Source of the DNA: Scatophagus argus
Lineage: Eukaryota; Chordata; Actinopteri; Scatophagidae
Length of the DNA: 64,000 nt
NCBI RefSeq assembly: GCF_020382885.2
Contig: NC_058503.1
Coordinates: 23,030,535-23,094,534, forward strand
Direction of reading: 5' to 3'
Below are positions 56,338 to 64,000 of this stretch, in pieces. The notes beneath the pieces were generated by a model that was not told where the DNA came from, did not search any database, and was given only the letters and a program-made list of their open reading frames with translations. The first letter of the stretch is position 1; each line of letters starts with the position of its first letter. The position numbers and the translations under genes were made by a program.

Positions 56338-57545
56338 TCACAGCGTCCTCCGGGGCAGGAAGTGGGTGCAGGACTGGTGGCGGTTCACGCTGTTGCCCCT
56401 CTTGAGCTCTCCCTTGTGGGAAAGAGCCAGGTAGAAGCCTGGGTGAGCCAGAGAGGAGTAGGTGGTGTAGTGGTTCTCCTCCAGGTTCTCCTTCAGCAGG
56501 CAGTCGTCAGAGAACTGCTCCTGGAAGAAGACATTTAATCTCATCAGAGTCAGTTTTTGGACCTGCTGGGTTGATCACAAATGACTCTCAGGTGTGAGAA
56601 ACCGAGCCACGTACCGCCCCGTACGCCAGTCCGTCTCCACTCATACAGAGGTACAAGCCACTCTTGACTCCTCTGATGCCCACCACTCCATGGTTCATAG
56701 CGAACAGCTTCAGCCAGCCTGGAGGAGACAAAGAAATGCAGAATGAGCAAAACATACGGATGAAAAAAAGATGTTCACATAAAAGAAGAATAAACCAATG
56801 TGTGTGTGCAGAACGGTTCACACGTTCCACCAAGATAACAGACGCTGGTACTCCTGGCCTGAACTCACAGTTCTCTGTGGGTTTGTGGGCGCCTCCCACG
56901 GAGCCGTTGCCTTGAATCTGGAGATGGTAGCCAATCCCAATGCGGCAGTAGAGCAGCTGCTGTTTGAGCCCTTCTCTGACTGGATGAGGACTAGAACCTG
57001 CTTAATGAAGAGATGATTGGCCATTTTTGATTGGTTGATGACACTTTCATCCAGGAAGAGTGTGAAGTGTGAAGTATCAAAAAATGGGAATGCTCACGTG
57101 AAGTACAAGTAAATCAAAACTGTACTTTATACAGTACTTAGTTACATTCCATCAGCGGTTGTTCTAAAGATTTTCATTTTTACCACCAATGCTCATCAAC
57201 CCAAATATCAGTTATTGGTCGATCCCTCGTTACCTGGCAGCAACTTCGCATGAAGAGAGGAGGCTGCATCAGAGCCAAAGTAACACAATAAACTCGTTCT
57301 GATGACCACCGGATCAGTCAGGTCTTGGTGACACAGGATCAGCACGTTTTGGCAGCTTGAAACACACCACACCTGTTGTGAAGTGGCTCACCTTTGCCCT
57401 TCAGCAGGGAGTCCCTCAGGTGCAGCTTCCAGAGGCCTCGGAGGCGAGCGCTCTGGTCCTCGGGTGAAGCCGCGGTTTCCTGTCTCTCCGCTCCCACCGC
57501 TCGATCGCACATACTGAAGACGAGCAGCAGCAAGGACACGTTCAT
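56338..57545 (-). CDS. FGF-family secreted ligand, FGF4/6-like
   Basis: Exons: 57392-57545, 56869-56979, 56615-56718, 56338-56520. The sum is 552 nt, 183 aa. The signal peptide is MNVSLLLLVFSMCDRAVGA. The beta-trefoil core begins LLYCRIGIGYHLQIQGNGSV with GGAHKPTEN (compare FGF4/6 LYCNVGIGFHLQ...GGAH), then GVVGIRGVKSGLYLCMSGDG, DDCLLKENLEENHYTTYSS, PGFYLALSHKGELKRGN and the terminal THFLPR shared by FGF4/5/6 and FGF9-type ligands. An alternative acceptor for exon 2 (high end 56997) adds six residues in frame. The exon layout has one more intron than the usual three-exon FGF. It is divergent, so the exact paralogue is not assigned. As a ligand it should act on FGFR at the cell surface. Confidence 0.87.
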
Positions 57546-57954
57546 CCTGAAACACATCGGACATGTCCTTCAGTCATGTCCACAGCGTCCGGTCCAGTGA
57601 GTGAGTCTGTCCTGCAGCTGCAGCTCAGGCCTTCGTCCCTTCTGGCCTCATCCCGTCGACACACTTCCTGCTTTTATCTCCTCTCCTGGCGCTGAGCGAC
57701 ACGGTGAGATACCGAGCTCCTATCAGCAGCCTCGACACGTGCTGCTGCTTCACCCGCTGCTGCTGAGCCGCTTCGCAGCTCGGCCTCTTAAATACGCAGG
57801 AAGGTTCATGCAGGAAAGCCCTGACGGCGTTTTAGTGCACACGTCAACGTGTTGTCACGTCGCCCAATCGGGCCCCTGACGGGCGAGAGACATGCACACT
57901 GTCTGTTCGGTATCACACTCACTGAGATTGGAGAGCAGCTGAGCTGATAGTGGG

Positions 57955-57989
<35 letters not shown>

Positions 57990-58636
57990 GTGTTTTCTTC
58001 ACTTGTGGGGACAGCACAGATTTCATTTCCTGGAGACTCGACCCTAACTCGATCTTCACCCTGAAGTTGAATGTGGACTCTGTTAGCAGAGTGACACACG
58101 TCGTGTTGAAGGTAACATCATGTCTGTTTTTTCCACAAATATGCCACACGGACAAATGTATGTGGACACCTGAACATTGCGCCTACTCTTCTGGTTTTGT
58201 TCAGATGTCAGACCAGCTGCTTCTGCTGTGCTCATGTGGATCAGGTCTGGATCACAGTCTGAGTGTGCCAAGTGTGAGGTAACCAGTTGGCTTCTTTCTT
58301 CTGTAATGCAGCGATGCCACCAGGTTTTAAAGAGCAGTAAAGTTTGAGCGACAGCATGTGGGTGTGTGCTGTGTTGGACGTGCAGCGGGGACGATTTCCT
58401 GTCGCCTTGTTGGTGTCAGTCTGAGTCAGTCTGAAAATGAGTGAAATCTTTCCTTCACCGTCACTGGACGTTCCCGCTGTCGCCCTGATGTTTTCGTGTC
58501 GCTGTTCGTCCCGCGGCCCGTGCCGAGTCACAGGATGTTTCCTTCTGACATCACTCCTCTGATAGCACAGCATCTTCAATCAGCACACAGTGTCTGACAC
58601 AACACTTCCTATCTGACACCAGTTACAGCACAGACA
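57546..58636. other. Intergenic region upstream of the FGF gene
   Basis: No gene is supported. It contains a (CA)n tract at 57957-57987. The FGF promoter is expected just right of 57545, but no TATA box is obvious. Confidence 0.5.
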
Positions 58637-58642
58637 TTTATT
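58637..58642 (-). terminator. ccdc93: ccdc93 polyadenylation signal
   Basis: TTTATT on the plus strand (AATAAA on the minus strand) lies about 395 nt after the ccdc93 stop. Confidence 0.6.
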
Positions 58643-59036
58643 CTTTGACTCATTGAACACTGCTTGTACATGTACATGTGCACGCTGTGTGCACGTTTAA
58701 AGGACTTCAGTTGACAAACATCCTGTCGCACAACATGTTCTGTCCACCTGCTGCAGTTTTAAAGGTGTGGAGTTCGGGTTAGTCGAGTTGTGATTCGATT
58801 AGACATGACAGCAACCTGTTTGAACACAGTCAGGATTTGTAGTTTTGTGCTGACAGGCTCCTGCACGCCAACCGTGTTTCAGTCGGCTGCATTTGGCACG
58901 CGTGAACACTGGAAATGTCCCAGTTAACATGTCATAAGTGTGTTTACAACGTTAAACAGCCATGAAGAAGAAACAACACGTGGAACATTCAGAAAAGTGC
59001 TGCGTTCACGTTGACCGTCCGTCTGGGATCAGCTCA

Positions 59037-59472
59037 CTACGACGCTCCTTTGGCCCTCAGCTTGGACAGCAGCATCTCGTTCTTCCGACACTCCTGTAAC
59101 GAAAACATTTCATCTTCACCATCTTCGCCATCATCATCATCACACGTGAGCTTTAATCAGCGATGCTTTGCTGTTACAGCTTCACGTCACTGCTGAACGC
59201 TGCAGCTGTGAAACTCGCGCTTCCACGAGTCTGCAGCAGTGACGACTGACCTGATCAGCGTCACTGTGGACACGTTTGATGCGTCTCCATCACATTACAT
59301 ACTTAGTGAGGACTATTTTGACTTCCGAGCCTCCACACTGAGCTCCTCACCTCTTTAAAGTCCTTCACTGTTTTGAAGTAAAGCCTCTGCTTGTCGAGCA
59401 GCTCCAGGTACTCGTCATTCAGCTGATCTCTTCTCATTTTGTTCTCCTGCTTCTTCTTCTCCATCTAGAGGA

Positions 59473-59513
<41 letters not shown>

Positions 59514-62500
59514 CAGGTTTCTTTCATTCAGCCACTCGAGTCGAGTGGTAACACGGTGAAGGCGGCCGTACCTTGATGCGACTCTGTTTAATGCCCTCCA
59601 CGATTTGCTCCATCTGCCTGAGGAACTGATCCTTGGCTGCTGAAGACGACATGGCCCTGCATGACAGAACGCCACACTCTCAGTCTCTGCTTTTGTTCCC
59701 ACAAACGCAACACAGACGAGTGTGTTTGGACTTACTGTTGGAAGTTGTCGTGGATGGAGTTCAGCAGATTCACCTACAGACACACAAAAACATTTTGGCC
59801 TCATTAACAACATTTATTTGTCCCACAGACTGAGACAAAGTCCTCCCGGACGTCAGCTGACCGTCTCACCTCCTTCTCCAGGTAAACCTTCTTGTCGTCT
59901 AACGTGTTGTACAGAGTGAAGAACTGCTTGGTCTCTTTGTGTGTTGCAGACACTGAAAAGACACAAGAACGGGTTTAAAGTCTTCGCTTCAGCTTTTGGG
60001 ACGTTTGGTGTCGTCCTCTCCGAGTCCGCTCGCACCCACCTTGGCTGTAGAGCTCGATGAACCTCTTCTGATACTGGGTCAGCTCGGCCCGGCTCGGCAC
60101 CTCGTCGATCTTCCTCTGCAGGATGGCGATCTCGCGGTTCCTCCGGGCCTGAGCGCAGTGAAGAGAGCACCGAGTGTGGATCGGTCCGCCACAGAAAACA
60201 GTCCCCGACAAGTGAGAGAACGTGTACCAGTTTGATGTTTTAATCGGAGCTCACTGGCCAGTTTGCTCATGGCAGAAACATTTTCATATGTAACTTCACT
60301 GTGAACTGTGGTGTTTTTCATAGTCCAGATTGTAGTGGATGTAATTAACCCTTTGTGTTGAGAATCGGGACTGCAGCTCTCATGAGTGGAGTCAAAACAC
60401 GTTACCTCCCCAACAAAACATCTGACTGACTGATCAAACAATGAAATAACGTCCACATTTTGGTGTCCGTTTCGATGTCCCTCAGACAGGACAGCAGCTT
60501 TGTCCCAAAGTGTTTCAACTCACACTCATGCAGCAGTACAGTGGCGTGTGGTAGCAACATACTGGCAGTTTGTGTCGTTCTTATCTGCAGTCTGTAATCT
60601 GTGACCTCAGTGCAGCTGAATCTAATCTGGCGTTGCCGTGTGGTTACCATGAGCAGGCGGATCTTCTGCAGCTTCTCTCTGTCCGTGTCGTACTGTTTGT
60701 CTATCAGCTGGTTCCTCTCCTGGGAAAACACAAACACTTCAGACTGCCGTGTCGTCCCGAGGGGTTCCGGTTCACGCGGGACACGAACAGAAGCGGAGAC
60801 GTACCTTCTGCTCCTCCGTGTCCTGCCCCGTCGCCGCCTTCAGCTCCTCGATGTTCTGCTGCAGACGGACCATCTCCTCCTGGACACAACGTCCACACGT
60901 CAGAGACAAACTCACAATGTAAGGCTGCTGGGGAGAGCAGCTTCATTCAAAATGAAATAAACAAATATGGCTATGAAATAAACAAAACAAATAAATGCAT
61001 ACATTTAATCATTTCACAGGACTTTTATGTCACGATGCCACATTTATTTCCTGGCACTGTGAGTCCCGTGAGGCACATAAATGTATTTACTGATTTCATC
61101 TTGAATGAAACGGCTAAAAAACAAAAGACAAGTTATAATCAGGTAATCTTGGTTATTGTTAAAATATCAAAATGAAAAAACAGCGTCAGCAGGATGTCGA
61201 ATGTGTGCGTGCATGCGTGTGCACGTGCGTGCGCGTCGACACACTCACTCGGCAGTGTGTGCGGAACTCCTGCTCCTGCTGCTTCAGGTTCTCGCTCATG
61301 GTCACCAGAGCCCTCAGCTTGTCCAACACGCTGCTCAACAGAACAACAAACAGTCAGAGGACACAGCGTCCACGCTGCTCTGAGCGTCCATCGTGTGATT
61401 GGCCGACAGTTCGGCCTCTACATGAAACAGCAACGAGTTTAACAGAAACGGTGTCTGATTTAGCTGAAGCTGGATCGTGTTTTATGGAGGAAATACTTTC
61501 TGCTTTTCCCTCCGGCTGCTCTCACTGGATGAGTGTGTGTGTGAGGACGTACACCTGAGGTCTTATTCCAGGCTCTCAAACAAGCCCACGACGCTCACCT
61601 GCTGTCGGCCTGCTCCTCCAGCTCCTCCACAGACTTCAGCTCCTTGTCCAGTTTCTCTGAGCGCTCGGTGGCCTGCGAAGACACACGAACGCCTCATGAG
61701 TCGCTCCATCTTACAAATGTCTGCTGAAGCTGAAGTCACGTCACGCTTCCCTTCTTGCCACGTTTATCGCGGCGTCTCACCTCCGTCAGGCTTCTCTTGA
61801 CCTCGTCGCAGCCTTTCTTCACCTCGGCATGCTTGGCTTTTAGCTGTCGACAGAATGTTTACACACTCGTTACTGTCAGTCATGAGAGCCTCTCTGAACA
61901 GTCTGCTTTAACGGGTCCATTTCCGTGTCCCTCCAGGCTCACGTGGACTCAGACAGTCCGGAGTCTGTCTGAGTCCACATGTGGGTGTGTGTGTGAGTGG
62001 ACCGCTGACCTCCTCCAGTTCTTTAGTCTTGTTCTGGATCTGCTTGTTGAGCGAAGCCACCGCCCTGCGGTGCTGCTGCAGGGGGCCGTAGCGCTCTGAA
62101 CGCTCCTCCGCCGACAGCTCGGACTGCTGCGGGGACAAACAGCGAGTCACGACACGGACGTGCGACAGGACGCTTCAGTGGGCGTGCTGTGCTCTGTGAA
62201 CACCTCAGAAGCAGTAACCAGCACGTGACACCTTCACATCCATTCATGAGCTGCTACCTCTGCATGCTAGCTTTCACCAAACTGGAAGCTCCTAGACTGA
62301 TTTCTCCAGTGCACTGAGATCAGTGAAAACTATCAATTATGGGCTGCACCTTGAACAAACGCAGGTGGAAGCATTTTGTGAATCACGTGTGCCGCTCACC
62401 TTCTCGGCGTACTCGGAGGCGATCTGTTTGATCTCCTCAGACTGCAGTCCCACGATCTGACCCACCGCACTCGCCGTCAGCTTCCCCTGCACAGACACAA

Positions 62501-63775
62501 GCTGCGGTCAGAACCTGGACACGAGGACGAGTCATCATCTGTGTGTGGGGGACAGAAGCTGTCGCCTACCTCTTCGTTAGCCATGGCGGCCATGCTGGTC
62601 ATCAGGGTTTTGATTCTCATCTGAGGGGAAAAACAAACTCGTCACATCTTACAGCAGTGAGTTCTCAGTGCTTCACGGGGACGAGCGCTCACCTCCTCCG
62701 CCGCCTGCAGGTCGTCTTCCTCCGACACCTCCGCCATCCCAGGGGGCAGCGCCTGGGCGCCGCCGGCCAGCGAAGCCTTCCTGTCATCCACCTGGAGGAG
62801 GAAGACAGGATGAAGACGCAGGAACGGGAAATGCTGGAGCAGACGTGAAGAACCTTCTCACTGTGAGGCCTACCTTGTCTTGTTTGGACTGTTTGCTGAA
62901 TCCGTATCGCCTACAGAAAAACAACAAGCGAGAAAAACTTCACGTGGGAGGAAAGTCAGCATTTGGTTTTGCCCACAGCAGCAACGCCATGCCACATGAC
63001 CACACGAGCACACGAGGGGCAGCAGTCCAGCCCCTCAGCTGGAAGCAGCAGCACAGTTTGCATCCAACATGCCTAAAACACGTGAACATTCTGAGCAACC
63101 CGGAGAACCACACAGCACGTCTCACACGTTCATACGGTACTTACAGGAGGAACTCTGACACTCTAGTACACAGGTGGAGATGGATGGATGGAAAAACAAC
63201 ATGTCAGACAGGTAGGACACTTCACATGAGGTGTGTGGAGGAAAGACAGGAAGTCATCTGCTAAACAACAAGGGGGGGGGGGGGATGTCGGCTGACTGAT
63301 CGGCCACTTCCTGCTCCAAGAAACTGGTACTCTATTGGTCTTTGAACATGTGGGTCGACCTCTGGCTGGCAGCGTGCTGAGACCACGTCTCAAAATGTTC
63401 CGCCGCTTGTGGTCAAAGAGGAGAAGCGAATGGCCGACAGGGATGTGCTACAGACGAATTGAGCTGAGGGGAAACCTTACCTGCCGTATTCCAGCAGAGT
63501 GGAGTGAACTCTGGACTCCTCGTCCAGCAGCTCCCCCGCATCCTTCTGCCTCCTGTACTTCCTCTGGGGCTTGTACACTTCCTGGAAAACACCAGTGCTC
63601 AGGTCCTCGTGTTTAGTTTAACATAAAGTATCCTATCAGTTGTAAAAGGGCTCGTTTCTGTCTTCATACGTTGCACATTTTTACTTTGTGAATAATTAGT
63701 GTGATGAGCGTCACTCACCAACACGTCCAGGACTGCACTCACAGCCTGCTCTTTCCTCTGCAGAAACTCTTCATC
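59037..63775 (-). CDS. ccdc93: CCDC93, CCC (Commander) complex subunit, 3' part (5' end beyond window)
   Basis: It is a coiled-coil subunit that works with CCDC22 and COMMD proteins in endosomal receptor recycling. Exons 5' to 3': 63719-63775, 63481-63581, 62874-62910, 62693-62791, 62570-62620, 62400-62486, 62010-62126, 61781-61843, 61599-61672, 61249-61330, 60805-60879, 60648-60719, 60040-60148, 59870-59952, 59736-59773, 59572-59656, 59351-59464, 59037-59093. Eighteen exons, 466 residues, all in phase. About 165 N-terminal residues (NN-CH domain) are off the right edge. Landmarks: [125 protein letters not shown] and the end [15 protein letters not shown]. It matches human CCDC93 to the last residues. 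Long heptad-like coiled coil occupies most of this part. Confidence 0.96.
59473..59510 (+). repeat. (CA)n microsatellite in ccdc93, read as (GU)n in the transcript
   Basis: 38 nt of CA on the plus strand. In the ccdc93 transcript it is a UG run whose 3' end is 8 nt before the acceptor of exon 59351-59464. Confidence 0.95.
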
Positions 63776-64000
63776 CTGGACCACAGGGTTTCACAGCACA
63801 GGTCAACACTTAGAGGAAGACTCAGCCGAACACCAGATCGTCTTCAACCACCAACCAAGGTGGGAAGTAAAGCTACAACCTGCAGAGCGCTGCAGCTTAT
63901 TTCTGTCTCTCGTACGTCAGACAGGCTCGTCTGTGCTTTTCTGCTCGTTTTATTTTCTGATATGGAAAATACGTCCTCTTCTCCTTCCACGAGGAGGAGA

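Overview
The window is nuclear DNA from a ray-finned fish, most likely a percomorph teleost. The evidence is short GT-AG introns, many (CA/GT)n microsatellites, Tc1/mariner, BEL/Pao, LINE and tRNA-derived SINE remnants, and protein-coding exons whose products read as vertebrate orthologues. The gene order pde9a - wdr4 - ndufv3 - pknox1 matches human 21q22.3. All coding calls come from conceptual splicing: exon phases were checked by hand, and the summed coding lengths of all complete genes divide by three.

Layout. (1) 1-12.8 kb, + strand: 3' part of pde9a (cGMP phosphodiesterase 9A), with two tandem versions of one 75-nt exon and two near-identical Tc1-like remnants in inverted orientation around an upstream exon. 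(2) 13.5-19.0 kb, - strand: complete wdr4 (tRNA m7G methyltransferase partner subunit), tail-to-tail with pde9a and head-to-head with the next gene. (3) 19.7-34.6 kb, + strand: a tandem duplication of ndufv3 (complex I accessory subunit). The second copy (29.9-34.5 kb) is a normal ndufv3. The first copy (19.7-26.6 kb) keeps the ndufv3 first exons and the giant alternative exon, but its last three exons encode the mature part of ATP synthase coupling factor 6 (ATP5PF) instead of the NDUFV3 C-terminus. It looks like a complex I / complex V chimeric gene and is the most interesting feature here. Retroelement debris fills the gap between the copies. (4) 35.0-45.3 kb, + strand: complete pknox1 (TALE homeobox). 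(5) 47.4-55.0 kb, - strand: complete tmprss3 (membrane serine protease), with a SINE and a TTAA-flanked MITE in its introns. (6) 56.3-57.5 kb, - strand: a small four-exon FGF-family ligand gene of FGF4/6 type. (7) 59.0 kb to the right edge, - strand: 3' two thirds of ccdc93 (CCC/Commander endosomal recycling complex).

The genes are independent vertebrate loci, not an operon. The functional theme that stands out is the ndufv3 locus: every internal junction of the two copies is phase 1, so the leaders, giant exons and two kinds of terminal module (F6-like or NDUFV3-type) are frame-compatible cassettes. A second theme is splicing: many exons in this window have a UG-repeat just upstream of the acceptor, including the second version of the duplicated pde9a exon.
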